Below are positions 8,422-16,370 of a stretch of DNA of 62,733 nucleotides, in pieces. Source of the stretch: Gemmatimonadota bacterium (GTDB taxonomy: Bacteria > Latescibacterota > UBA2968 > GCA-2709665); assembly GCA_028877215.1 (NCBI GenBank), contig JAPPFJ010000021.1:73902-136634 (forward strand), read 5' to 3'. Position 1 is the first letter of the stretch, and every line of letters starts with the position of its first letter. The notes beneath the pieces are model-generated. The model was not told the origin of the DNA and did not search any database. It saw nothing but the letters and a program-made list of their open reading frames with translations. Position numbers and translations under genes: made by a program.

Positions 8422-9617
8422 GGATTCGAGGATCCGTGCGTCAGGAGGGCCGCGGTCTCCCGGGCCACGATGACTTCTTCGTTGGTTGTCACGATTGCGA
8501 TTTTCACGGCGCTTTCGGAAGCGGAGACCAGCCGCTCAGCAGGCCCTGAGCGGTTCCTTTCCGGGTCCAGCTCAATTCCCAGAAATTCCAGACCACGGCA
8601 GATGCGCCGCCGAACGTTAACGCCGCGTTCGCCGATGCCTCCCGCAAAGGCCAGCGCGTCGACCCCGCCAAGCGCGGCAGCCATCGCGCCGATGGAAGTC
8701 TTCACGCCGTAGCAGAACGTCTCAATGGCCAGCCTGGCCCGACCGTTGCCGGCATCGGCGGCCGACTCGAGGTCGCGGACGTCGCCGCTGAGGCCGGAAA
8801 TGCCGGCCAGGCCGCTTTCCTTGGTGAGAATGCGTCGGACTTCGTCCGTAGAAAGGCCTTCGCGATCCATTATAAACGGAATGATGAAGGGGTCGATAGC
8901 GCCGTTTCGGTTGCCGTGGATGATACCGTCCTGGGCGGAGAATCCCATCGTGGTATCGATAGACCTTCCGTCCTTGACCGCGCACAGAGACGCACTTCCG
9001 CCCAGGTGGCAGGAAATCAGGTTCAGCCCTTCGACCGGTCGTTCGAGGAGCACTGGCACCCGTTCCGAAACGTAGCGATGTGAGGCGCCGTGGAAGCCGT
9101 ATTTACGCACACCGTGAGTCTCGTACCAGGCAAAGGGGACGCTGTAGGTGTACGCGTAATCGGGTATGGTGGCGTGGAAGGCCGGTTCGAACAGCCCGAC
9201 CAGCGGCAGGTTGGGGTAAAGCGCGTGAAAGATCCGGACAGCTTGTATGTACGGCGGGTTGTGGGCAGGCGCGAGATCGTTGTAGTCGGCCATGCGCTCG
9301 AGAATTCCGTCGTCCAGCAGGTACGTCCCGGGTTCTCCTCGCAGGTGGACGGTCTTGAATCCCACGGCATCCAGGTCGGAGGCCCCCCGGCTGCCAACCA
9401 CGCTGCCGAGAGCTTCCATTACGTTACGGATCGCGGAAGGATAATCGGGAAGCGCGCAGGTGGATCGGGTTTCCGAGCGACCGATGCGATGTTGAACGGG
9501 ACATCGCGCGTCGCCGATACGCTCGAGGCGCCCCTCTGCGAGCACTGTCTCGTCCGTCATATCGAACAACTTGTACTTGAAGGACGTACTGCCAACGTTG
9601 GCGACGAGGATTTTCAT
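8418..9617 (-). CDS. ackA: divergent acetate/propionate-type kinase of the BMC locus
   Basis: This 399-residue ASKHA kinase would convert the acyl phosphate made by PduL into the free acid plus ATP. The active-site residues Asn7, Ser10, Ser12 and Lys14 (NVGSTSFK), His176 (YGFHGASH), Arg237 (GNRNGAIDP) and Glu in TNEEVIV are kept. Two positions differ from classical AckA: Lys88 replaces the usual Arg in HRVVHGG (here FKTVH), and Glu144 replaces the usual Asp in FDTAFH (here FEPAFH). It may therefore prefer a substrate other than acetyl phosphate, for example lactyl phosphate. No encapsulation helix is evident, so it probably works outside the shell. It is followed, with a 4-base overlap, by the propeller gene; a MITE-like element ends at its start codon. 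Confidence 0.92.
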   Translation of the reverse strand: MKILVANVGSTSFKYKLFDMTDETVLAEGRLERIGDARCPVQHRIGRSETRSTCALPDYPSAIRNVMEALGSVVGSRGASDLDAVGFKTVHLRGEPGTYLLDDGILERMADYNDLAPAHNPPYIQAVRIFHALYPNLPLVGLFEPAFHATIPDYAYTYSVPFAWYETHGVRKYGFHGASHRYVSERVPVLLERPVEGLNLISCHLGGSASLCAVKDGRSIDTTMGFSAQDGIIHGNRNGAIDPFIIPFIMDREGLSTDEVRRILTKESGLAGISGLSGDVRDLESAADAGNGRARLAIETFCYGVKTSIGAMAAALGGVDALAFAGGIGERGVNVRRRICRGLEFLGIELDPERNRSGPAERLVSASESAVKIAIVTTNEEVIVARETAALLTHGSSNP

Positions 9618-9805
9618 AGAAGTTGTCTTAAAATTACCGGTGAGTTCCAGAGCGTGAGCGAAAAAGTGGCGGTCAAGGCGGGAAAATCCGGCTATGAGAG
9701 GCGAGCAAGCGCAGCCTCGATCTCGTAAGACGGGTGGGTTTGACCAACGCTGACCGGCGCTTTTGCAGCCGCGCGAAGACCGCTGGGAATTTTAAGACAG
9801 CTTCA
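9618..9805. mobile_element. MITE-like element, family B, copy 1
   Basis: This is an element of about 187 bp with 17-bp terminal inverted repeats (GAAGTTGTCTTAAAATT at 9619-9635 against AATTTTAAGACAGCTTC at 9788-9804, one mismatch). A second, slightly longer copy lies at 24501-24717. It occupies the whole gap between the acetate kinase start and the aldolase stop, and may supply or block transcription there. No coding capacity was seen. Confidence 0.72.
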
Positions 9806-9834
9806 TCGGCGGCTGCTTGAGGTGTTTCAGAATA

Positions 9835-10659
9835 TCACTGGATCTTGGTGCGGAGCTCGTGCGTCACCTGGCGGGTGATTTCAGTGATGAGGTCGTCTTC
9901 CGGCGGCGGAGGATCGCCTGCAGGGTTCGAGGCGCTGCGTGTGCGAAGGGTAGGGATTTCCGATTCTGACGTGTCAGGCCCGGACGGCGCATCGCCGACG
10001 GCGCACGCGGGATCCGGGCCCCGGATACCCAGGCGCTCGCGGATCCGGAGGAGTTTGTCGACCTGTTCCTGGTTCAGGACGTTGGCGCCGCCCAACTGGC
10101 GCGCGACGAAGAGGATTCGCGCGAAATGTTCCAGTGTTTCCATTTTGAAATAGGCGTTCATCACGTCGGAACCCACGGTGGTAGCGCCATGATTCTCGAG
10201 CAGAAAGGCGTCGTAGTCCTTGACGAACTTTCGAATCGGTTCGGAGATCTCCGGACCCCCGGGCGTGCCGTACTTCGCCGTGGGAATCGAGCCGAGCGTG
10301 ATCACGACCTCGGGCAGAACGCAATCGGTAAGCGGCATTCCGGCAACTGAGAATCCCGTAGCCGTAGGTGGATGCGCGTGGACGACCGCCTTGATGTCGG
10401 GCCTTTCCCTGTAGAGGAAGAGATGCATGCCAATTTCCGAGGAAGGGCTGCGGAGGCCGCTGATCTTCCTGCCTTCCATATCGCAGACGCACAGATCTTC
10501 TACGGAGAGATTCCCTTTGCACAGCCCGCTGGGCGTTACAATCAGGCGGCCTTCGTCGAAGCGGGCGGAGATATTGCCGTCGCTCGAGACGATGTAGCCT
10601 CTGTCGTAGAGTCTGCGCCCTGCTTCCAGGATATCCAGTTTCGCCTGATGGAGTGTCAT
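9835..10659 (-). CDS. class II aldolase (fuculose/rhamnulose-1-phosphate type) with encapsulation tail
   Basis: This class II (zinc) aldolase/adducin-family protein has about 274 residues. Fold landmarks are the N-terminal SSDGNISARF, the substrate loop TPSG, SSEIGMHLFLYRERP, the zinc ligands in HAHPP, and ENHGATTVG. In PVM-type BMCs this enzyme cleaves L-fuculose- or L-rhamnulose-1-phosphate into lactaldehyde and dihydroxyacetone phosphate. After the catalytic domain (about 1-205) comes a disordered Pro/Ser/Asp-rich linker, then a short amphipathic helix at the very C-terminus (DLITEITRQVTHELRTKI). This is the classic layout of an encapsulation peptide. A GTG three bases upstream of the ATG is an equally possible start. 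MITE-like elements flank the gene on both sides. Confidence 0.92.
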   Translation of the reverse strand: MTLHQAKLDILEAGRRLYDRGYIVSSDGNISARFDEGRLIVTPSGLCKGNLSVEDLCVCDMEGRKISGLRSPSSEIGMHLFLYRERPDIKAVVHAHPPTATGFSVAGMPLTDCVLPEVVITLGSIPTAKYGTPGGPEISEPIRKFVKDYDAFLLENHGATTVGSDVMNAYFKMETLEHFARILFVARQLGGANVLNQEQVDKLLRIRERLGIRGPDPACAVGDAPSGPDTSESEIPTLRTRSASNPAGDPPPPEDDLITEITRQVTHELRTKIQ

Positions 10660-10675
10660 CACGATGTGACCTTCT

Positions 10676-11002
10676 AAAGTCCGTTGATAAAGTCGCTCTG
10701 CAGGCGAGGCATGGTGTCCCGTCCCGGAAATATGTCACCATTCATCCGCCGATTCATCCCGTCTGGCGGCGTTGCCTTCGCTCGGCGACCGTGAGCAGGT
10801 CGCCTTGCTCAGGCGCCTTGCCAGCCGGGCGACTCGGCGGTCGAATCTCGGCAATCTATTTCCGGGACAGAACACTTGCCATTGTGGTCGAAGACAAGGC
10901 GCGCGACCGAGTCCCATCCGGCGATTCGGCGAGGGAGCGCAACGCAGTATTTCGACCGCAAGGGCCGGCCGTAGCCCGGATGGACTTTTTCAACGGGCTG
11001 TT
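10676..11002. mobile_element. MITE-like element, family A, copy 2
   Basis: This element of about 327 bp is the inverted counterpart of 3105-3428. Its ends read AAAGTCCGTTGATAAAGTC and GACTTTTTCAACGGGCTG, which pair as imperfect terminal inverted repeats. It fills the gap between the aldolase start and the upstream BMC-P stop, so it must be read through if these genes form one operon. Confidence 0.75.
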
Positions 11003-11033
11003 AATGAGCAGGTCGTCGACGGCTGCGGTTCAT

Positions 11034-11312
11034 CTACCTCTGCGGTTCACAGTCGACCTGATCCACAATCCCGACGATTACGGAGCGGATGGGCGGCCGG
11101 TCGACCCCCAGGACCTGCGCGGCCGCAACGCCCTGGCGGAGGACAAGTACGGTTTCGCCCGCGCCTGCACCGGCCGCGTCGACGGCAAGCAGGGTGTCAT
11201 CCGCGTCGGCGCCGTCCGGTTGGACAGGTTGTACCACCATCAGTTTTGTGGCTTCGTAGGCCGGATGTTTCAGCGTGGAAACAACGCTGCCGATGACTCG
11301 TGCAAGAATCAT
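11034..11312 (-). CDS. BMC-P pentameric vertex protein (EutN/CcmL)
   Basis: This 92-residue protein has the EutN/CcmL fold pattern: MILARVIGSVVST at the start, TKLMVVQPV, then LLAVDAAGAGAGETVLVLRQG and a C-terminal hydrophobic strand (SVIVGIVDQVD). Such pentamers cap the vertices of the BMC shell. It is one of three BMC-P genes in the locus, and its sequence is the most divergent at the strand after the start. The inner ATG is the standard family start; a GTG at 11351 would add 13 non-family residues. No good ribosome site was found for either. Confidence 0.9.
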   Translation of the reverse strand: MILARVIGSVVSTLKHPAYEATKLMVVQPVQPDGADADDTLLAVDAAGAGAGETVLVLRQGVAAAQVLGVDRPPIRSVIVGIVDQVDCEPQR

Positions 11313-11361
11313 GGGAACCGGGGATCTGGGTAAGGCCGGAGAACTGCGCACGGCTCAGGTA

Positions 11362-11634
11362 TTATTCGTTCCGGATATCGATCCGGTCGGCGATGCCGAC
11401 GATCGCGGCGTCCACGGGCCCGTATTTTCCGGGCAGGGCATTGGGCGCTTCTCTCGCGCTGACCCAGTAGACGGTCTCGCCGTGTCCCGCGCTGACCACG
11501 TCGGCAGCCACGAGCGCATCTCCGAAATCGTTCCGGCGTTGGTCCAAAGGTTGGATTACGAGCATCCGGATGCCGGTGAGCGACGGGTCTTTCCTTGTGG
11601 CTATGATTTTTCCTGAGACGCGGCCGAGTTGCAT
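11362..11634 (-). CDS. BMC-P pentameric vertex protein (EutN/CcmL)
   Basis: This 90-residue EutN/CcmL protein has the family pattern MQLGRVSGKIIATRKD, IRMLVIQPLD, LVAADVVSAGHGETVYWV, then AAIVGIADRID. The ATG at 11634 has an AGGTG-like ribosome site. The open frame extends upstream over the aldehyde dehydrogenase gene, but that part is antisense-frame noise. The gene starts 49 bases after the dehydrogenase stop and ends 49 bases before the next BMC-P start, so the three genes sit in one run. Confidence 0.92.
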   Translation of the reverse strand: MQLGRVSGKIIATRKDPSLTGIRMLVIQPLDQRRNDFGDALVAADVVSAGHGETVYWVSAREAPNALPGKYGPVDAAIVGIADRIDIRNE

Positions 11635-11683
11635 GGGCACCTGGGCGTTGAAAGTGGAAACCGGGAATGGTCCTCGCCGGATT

Positions 11684-13120
11684 TCAGACGATCCTGAAAT
11701 AGTCGACCAGCGTGCAGCGTCGCTGGCGCGTGAAGGTTCTGGCCGACGTGCAGCCCTCGCCGGTGGGCGTTGCGATGGAAAATGAGGTGTATCCTTCGCC
11801 GCCGGCCCCCACGCCGGCGGTGGACGGACCATTCTTGATAAAGAGGCTGCAACGGCAGGCCCTCGCCATGTTGGTCATGTTTTCGACGTTCTTTGAGTGC
11901 ATCACCGCTGTGTGGTGATAGCCGTGTTCGGCCTCCACGGCCCTTTCGATCCCGGTGTTGACGTCGGGAACACGGACAATTGGGATGAACGGCATCATCT
12001 GTTCGTTCTGCGTGAAGGGATGCCGGGCTTCAACCTCGCCGACCAGCAACTCGGTTTCGGGCGGTACGTTCAGGCCAATGCTCTCGGCGAGGACGTGCGG
12101 GTTTCGTCCCACGAATTCCCGGTTGACGATATGTTCGCCTCCATCATCTGCGGTGAACGCGCACCCGGTCAGGCTGCGGATCTGGCCGCGGTCCAGTTCC
12201 ACGCATCCCCTTGAAAGGAGTGAACGTTTGAGTTCGTCGGCGACGGATTCGACGACGAAGATTTCCTTTTCGCCGATACAGAGGATATTGTTGTCGAATG
12301 CGCCGCCTTCCACGATACCCGCCGCCGCCGTTTCGAGGTCAGCGGTTTCGTCGACCACCACGGGGGGATTCCCGGGACCCGCGGCGATGACTCTCTTCGG
12401 CGCCTGCATCGCGGCCCTGACCACGCCGCCTCCCCCAGTCACCAGCACCAGGTCGATCTTCGGATGTACGAAGAGATCCCGGGCGGTCTGAATACTGGGG
12501 TCATGGACTGCGGTCAACAGGTTTGGAGGTCCTCCCGCGTCGACAATAGCCCGGTTGAGGATTTGAATGCCCAGCTGGGAGACCTTTTTCGCGGCAGGAT
12601 GAGGCGCAATTACTGCACTGTTTCCCGCGGCGATCAGGCTGATGGCGTTGTTCACGGTCGTGGGAACCGGATGTGTGGAGGGTGTGACGGCGGCAACGAC
12701 GCCGAAGGGCGCCAGTTCCACGACGGTCAGTCCCCGGTCTCCGGTCCAGGCCACCGGTTCCAGGTCCTCGACGCCGGGGGTGAGACGGGCAACCACGTCG
12801 AACTTCCGGATCTTGTGGGCAATTCTGCCCATTCCGGTCTCGTCGATGGTCATCTGCGCGAGGCCCTTGGCATGGTCCAGCGCCGCATTTCGAATGGCCT
12901 CGATAATTCCGCGCCTGGTCTCCAGCGACAGGGCCTCCAGTTCGCGCTGGGCCCGAGCAGACGCTTCGATCGCACTGTCCAGACGTTCGAATATGCCATC
13001 GTCCCCGTTGGCGGGCGTCCGGACGGGAGGCGACACGACCGCGGGAGCCTGCCCTTCCGGCGCGAGGGTTCGGACGACTTCCTCGACGACCGATCTGATT
13101 TGTGCTTCGCTGAAGTTCAT
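11684..13120 (-). CDS. CoA-acylating aldehyde dehydrogenase (PduP/EutE-like) with N-terminal encapsulation helix
   Basis: This 478-residue aldehyde dehydrogenase would oxidise lactaldehyde or propionaldehyde with NAD and CoA to the acyl-CoA inside the BMC. The first about 20 residues (FSEAQIRSVVEEVVRTL) form an amphipathic helix like the PduP targeting peptide, followed by a Pro-rich linker (about 21-40). The catalytic domain then runs to the end. The cofactor region includes PFGVVAAVTPSTHPV and LVTGGGGVV. The catalytic Cys is Cys281 in NNILCIGEKE, and the short E/Q/N context is that of the CoA-acylating branch. Length and layout match EutE/PduP. The ATG start is fixed by the helix. It lies between BMC-P genes. 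Confidence 0.95.
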   Translation of the reverse strand: MNFSEAQIRSVVEEVVRTLAPEGQAPAVVSPPVRTPANGDDGIFERLDSAIEASARAQRELEALSLETRRGIIEAIRNAALDHAKGLAQMTIDETGMGRIAHKIRKFDVVARLTPGVEDLEPVAWTGDRGLTVVELAPFGVVAAVTPSTHPVPTTVNNAISLIAAGNSAVIAPHPAAKKVSQLGIQILNRAIVDAGGPPNLLTAVHDPSIQTARDLFVHPKIDLVLVTGGGGVVRAAMQAPKRVIAAGPGNPPVVVDETADLETAAAGIVEGGAFDNNILCIGEKEIFVVESVADELKRSLLSRGCVELDRGQIRSLTGCAFTADDGGEHIVNREFVGRNPHVLAESIGLNVPPETELLVGEVEARHPFTQNEQMMPFIPIVRVPDVNTGIERAVEAEHGYHHTAVMHSKNVENMTNMARACRCSLFIKNGPSTAGVGAGGEGYTSFSIATPTGEGCTSARTFTRQRRCTLVDYFRIV

Positions 13121-13300
13121 CGTTATCAGGAAAAGACGAGACTACGAATAGACGAAACTACGAAAAACCAGAAATAAGGCTGAAAGGCAACAGCAAAACT
13201 ACGAATGACGCGAATTTACGCGAATAGACGAGACTACGAAAAGACGAGACGCTAACGCCGCGCGTCAGCCTGGCAATGCAACGACGTTTTTATCTTAATG
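13121..13300. repeat. degenerate short direct repeats upstream of the aldehyde dehydrogenase
   Basis: The 238-base gap between the third BMC-P stop and the dehydrogenase start contains several imperfect copies of a motif close to AGACGAGACTACGAA (around 13128-13165 and 13195-13250), mixed with GCGAATTTACGCGAAT. A related CGAATTTACG-type stretch occurs near 21950. Origin and function are unknown. The spacing is irregular, so it is not a CRISPR. Confidence 0.5.
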
Positions 13301-13358
13301 CCTGCTCCGGAGGAGCCTGACCACTGTATTAGAATGCCACGCACTGAACCGTATGGGT

Positions 13359-13655
13359 TCAGGGGTGTTTACGGTAGGTCGTTTCGCCCTCCATCTCGAC
13401 AGAATCGACGATGGCGACGACGACCGCGTCGACCGGACGGTCTTCGGTCGAGCCGGTCATCCGCGCGGAACTTCCGCTTGTACACAGGACGACTTCATTG
13501 GTTCCGGCGCCGACGGCGTCGACGGCAACCAGGAAACGGCTCCCCGGCCTCAGGGTCTGAATGTCCAGGGTCTGAATGACCTGGAGTTTGAACCCCTCGA
13601 GACCCCTGTCTTTCTGGGTGGCGACAACCGTCCCCACCACTTTACCCAGAATCAT
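13359..13655 (-). CDS. BMC-P pentameric vertex protein (EutN/CcmL)
   Basis: This 98-residue EutN/CcmL shell protein shows MILGKVVGTVVATQKD, FKLQVIQTLD, FLVAVDAVGAGTNEVVLC, SSARMT and VVVAIVDSVE. It is the closest of the three to typical PVM-type BMC-P proteins. It starts 17 bases after the stop of the BMC-H gene at 13673, which suggests coordinated production of facet and vertex proteins. Confidence 0.93.
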   Translation of the reverse strand: MILGKVVGTVVATQKDRGLEGFKLQVIQTLDIQTLRPGSRFLVAVDAVGAGTNEVVLCTSGSSARMTGSTEDRPVDAVVVAIVDSVEMEGETTYRKHP

Positions 13656-13672
13656 CGTAGATGCTCAAATCT

Positions 13673-13954
13673 TCAGGACGATTTTCCAATGGGCAGCACG
13701 TCTTCGAGGCTGCCATGGGGCCGCGGAATCACATGCACGGAAACCAGCTCGCCAATCTTGCCGGCGGCGGCGGCGCCAGCCTCGGTGGCGGCTTTAACGG
13801 CGGCCACGTCGCCCCGGACAACGGCAGTCACGTAGCCAGCGCCGATTTTTTCCCAGTTTACAAGCTTTACGTTGGCCGCTTTCACCATGGCGTCGGTCGC
13901 TTCAATCATCGCCACCAGACCTCTGGTTTCAATCATGCCAAGGGCTTCACCCAT
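13673..13954 (-). CDS. BMC-H hexameric shell protein (PduA/EutM-like)
   Basis: This 93-residue canonical BMC-H protein would form the shell facets. The sequence follows the family closely: [21 protein letters not shown], the pore segment [19 protein letters not shown], and the C-terminal SVHVIPRPH. The ATG at 13954 has an AGGAGG ribosome site 8 bases upstream; the longer frame is rejected. It is followed by a BMC-P gene and preceded by a GT-C membrane protein gene. Confidence 0.96.
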   Translation of the reverse strand: MGEALGMIETRGLVAMIEATDAMVKAANVKLVNWEKIGAGYVTAVVRGDVAAVKAATEAGAAAAGKIGELVSVHVIPRPHGSLEDVLPIGKSS

Positions 13955-14011
13955 GTCGCGATTCCTCCTGTTGAGAGTGTTTGACCCAATCCAGGCGGGT
14001 ATAGCGCCCAC

Positions 14012-15424
14012 CTATCTTTTTCTGTAGACGACCAGCCTGTAGGGACGCGGGCCGTCGAAGGTCCTGATACATTCGTAGGATTCCCGGAACCACGGCGCGG
14101 ACGCGATCGGGCCTTCAAGAGAAGCCCAAAGTGGATCGTGCAAGAGCATGAAATCCGGCCTGTAAGTCCGAACGGGCCAGGAAACGTCGCCGACCGCCAT
14201 GTGTGGGCCGACCGTGGGGGTGATCAGACCGCAGACGTCCACAATATAGCGGTCGCTGTAAAAGCCCACGATACCAATTTCGACCATTCCGACGGTAGCA
14301 TTCGCCGGAGTATTTTCTGCGAGCCACTCACCGGCCGTCCTGTAGATGCGGTAACGCGGCTGGGGCTCCCGGCCCAACAGATTGACGGTCGGGGTCAGTA
14401 CGGCAATCAGTAGCGGTATACACAGCAGCGCGCATATCTTGATTTCATGGCGCCGCCAGCCGGACCATTCGCGCGCGACCCTGCCGGCCAGCGAGGCCGT
14501 ACCCAGAGCGGTCAGGATCATCAGGAGCGGTACCAGTCCGGCATAATAGTTATAGGCCGCCGGCACGCCCATCGCCCAATACCCGAGGAAGATGAGTAAC
14601 GGCCAGCCCGCGATGAGCAGAATGCGCCTGTCCAGACGACATATCCTGATGACGCCCAGGAGCGCAGGCAGCGCAAACCACACGAAAAATGGAGACGACT
14701 CAAGGTAGCGCCGGCCCGTGTAGAGGACGCCGTGCCATAACGACCGCCAGAGCCCGCTCGCGCCCATCGCCCGCTTTGCCTCGAGCGTATTGGGAAAGGG
14801 CGATCCGAAGGTCCACACCGCGTAGATCGACCACCCGCCGACAACAACGGCGAAGACAAGGAGCGGCCGCCAGGCCTCTCCCCTGTGAATCCACAGGTAG
14901 TGGCCCAGGATCAGTCCGGCGGGTACGAGGCCGTCACCGCGGGTAAGCGTGCCAAGCGCAAGCAGCAAAGCCGCGAGATTCGGGCGGTCCGAAAAATAGG
15001 CCGCGTAGGCGCCGAATATCAACGTCTGGAACAGAATCAGTTCAAATCCCAGTACGTCGCCAAGATACGGATTCAGAACCACGAGAAACGCGGCAACGAA
15101 ACCGGCCCTGTCTTCATTGAAGTCTGCCAGGATGCGCGCAATCAGCCATCCAAGCGCACCCAGCGCCACGCCGCTGAAAAGGGTGCTGATCAGCGGATAG
15201 TTTCCGGCGATCCGGCCGGGAACGGAAAGGAGCGCGGCGTAAAGCGGCGCCGTGGTTCCGAGCACCCGTTCGCCTTCGTTATAGATGAAGCCTCGTCCGT
15301 CCGCGAGGTTTCGCGCATATCGGTACGTAATGTACGGATCGTCCATCTGCACCCGGTGATAACATGCGACGGCCGGAGGCGTCAGCAACACCACCAGGAT
15401 GAAGATTCGCGCGCTGGTCGACAT
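14012..15424 (-). CDS. GT-C (ArnT/PMT-like) membrane glycosyltransferase inside the BMC operon
   Basis: This polytopic membrane protein of about 470 residues has about ten hydrophobic segments. Its first periplasmic loop carries the GT-C hallmark DDPYITYRYARNLADG (acidic pair after TM1) and GERVLGTTAPLY, as in dolichol/undecaprenyl-phosphate sugar transferases. A soluble part follows TM10 (about 360-470). It lies between pduL (24 bases away) and the BMC-H gene (57 bases) on the same strand, an odd place for an envelope glycosyltransferase. A GTG at 15442 is an alternative start. The acceptor is unknown, and a metabolic link to the BMC is not evident. Confidence 0.82.
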   Translation of the reverse strand: MSTSARIFILVVLLTPPAVACYHRVQMDDPYITYRYARNLADGRGFIYNEGERVLGTTAPLYAALLSVPGRIAGNYPLISTLFSGVALGALGWLIARILADFNEDRAGFVAAFLVVLNPYLGDVLGFELILFQTLIFGAYAAYFSDRPNLAALLLALGTLTRGDGLVPAGLILGHYLWIHRGEAWRPLLVFAVVVGGWSIYAVWTFGSPFPNTLEAKRAMGASGLWRSLWHGVLYTGRRYLESSPFFVWFALPALLGVIRICRLDRRILLIAGWPLLIFLGYWAMGVPAAYNYYAGLVPLLMILTALGTASLAGRVAREWSGWRRHEIKICALLCIPLLIAVLTPTVNLLGREPQPRYRIYRTAGEWLAENTPANATVGMVEIGIVGFYSDRYIVDVCGLITPTVGPHMAVGDVSWPVRTYRPDFMLLHDPLWASLEGPIASAPWFRESYECIRTFDGPRPYRLVVYRKR

Positions 15425-15448
15425 TGGTGAGCGAAAGAGCACAGCTTC

Positions 15449-16165
15449 TCAGGATTCGATGAATGCCTTGCCTCCGCAAACAAGGTCGGCCGCGTTGGCG
15501 TCGTCGGTGTCCAGATGGAGTTCGGGCAGATAGCCGGGATCGATTTTCAGCCTGACATTCTCAAAGGTGAGTCCCTTGTCGCCGCCGATGTGAGCGCGAA
15601 CGGCGCTGCGTCCCGCGAGTCCCATATCCGCGACGTCGATGGGTCGGAGATGGAGGTGCCGCACCGCGCGGATGGCGGCAGGTACAGTAAGCGATCCCTT
15701 CGGGCCCACAAAAGTGACCCGCTGGGCGCCCTGCAGGTCGCCCGAGTCCCGCACTGGGGGATCGAGACCTAGAAAGATGGCGTCCGTACGGGCCAATTCG
15801 ACCTGGTTATAGTCCCGGGCGGGTCCCAGAATCCGCACGCGCTCGATGGCGCGCAGCCGGGGTCCGATCACGGAGACGCATTCTTTCGCCGCATACGCGC
15901 CGGGCTGAAAGAGCTCTCTGTAAGGCGTGAGTTCCGACCCCGCCCCGAAGAGGAAATCCATGGCTTCACGGTTCAGGTGACAGTGCCTTGCGGAGACACC
16001 CACCGGAACTTCGATGAGGCCGTCTCTTCCGTTCCGAATCCTCCCGACGACTTCCCGGACGACGCGGGCGATATCCGGCGACCCGTTGCCGGGCGCGGCC
16101 GTCCGCCCTCGTTCGCAAAGCTTGCAGTCCGCGCATTCAGAAGCAGGTTTGAATGTCTGTACCAT
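15449..16165 (-). CDS. pduL: PduL-type phosphate acyltransferase with Cys-rich N-terminus
   Basis: This 238-residue PduL enzyme would move the acyl group from CoA to phosphate and recycle CoA inside the shell. The catalytic domain (about 50-238) shows VPVGVSARHCHLN, with His/Cys zinc ligands, and AVRHLHLRP. Before it lies a predicted encapsulation helix (PDIARVVREVVGRI, about 30-43). It is preceded by an unusual CADCKLC motif with Cys at 11, 14 and 17. The gene is the first of the BMC operon, about 120 bases downstream of a good promoter. No clear ribosome site was seen in front of the ATG. Confidence 0.95.
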   Translation of the reverse strand: MVQTFKPASECADCKLCERGRTAAPGNGSPDIARVVREVVGRIRNGRDGLIEVPVGVSARHCHLNREAMDFLFGAGSELTPYRELFQPGAYAAKECVSVIGPRLRAIERVRILGPARDYNQVELARTDAIFLGLDPPVRDSGDLQGAQRVTFVGPKGSLTVPAAIRAVRHLHLRPIDVADMGLAGRSAVRAHIGGDKGLTFENVRLKIDPGYLPELHLDTDDANAADLVCGGKAFIES

Positions 16166-16272
16166 CGGGACGCGGCGCCCATAGGTGTTCTGCCCCGACG
16201 CGGACCGCCGAACGGCGCCTCGTTTCCGGGACAGGACGCGAATTGGGCGTTTGCTGGACCGAAATCAGGTGT

Positions 16273-16284
16273 GAATCCGGATTC
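16273..16284. promoter_or_regulatory. 12-bp palindrome at the BMC operon start site (candidate operator)
   Basis: GAATCCGGATTC is a perfect palindrome located at about +3 to +14 from the predicted start of transcription of the BMC operon. A repressor bound here would block initiation. No regulator gene is adjacent, so the link is inferred from position. Confidence 0.4.
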
Positions 16285-16293
16285 AGGATGCGA

Positions 16294-16322
16294 ATAATAG
16301 CAGGTTGACCATGCAAAGTCAA
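16294..16322 (-). promoter_or_regulatory. predicted promoter of the BMC operon
   Basis: On the minus strand, TTGACT (16317-16322), a 17-base spacer and TATTAT (16294-16299) form a strong sigma-70-like promoter. Transcription would start near 16287 and leave a 120-base leader before pduL. It is placed back to back with the promoter at 16371-16398. Confidence 0.65.
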
Positions 16323-16370
16323 GGGATTTCGGGGAAAAGTACAGCCGCCTGAACTTCGGAGGCCGTTCGC

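Noticed and set aside
13121..13300. CRISPR-like repeats
   Set aside because: Copies are degenerate, irregularly spaced and lack unique spacers; no cas genes are near.
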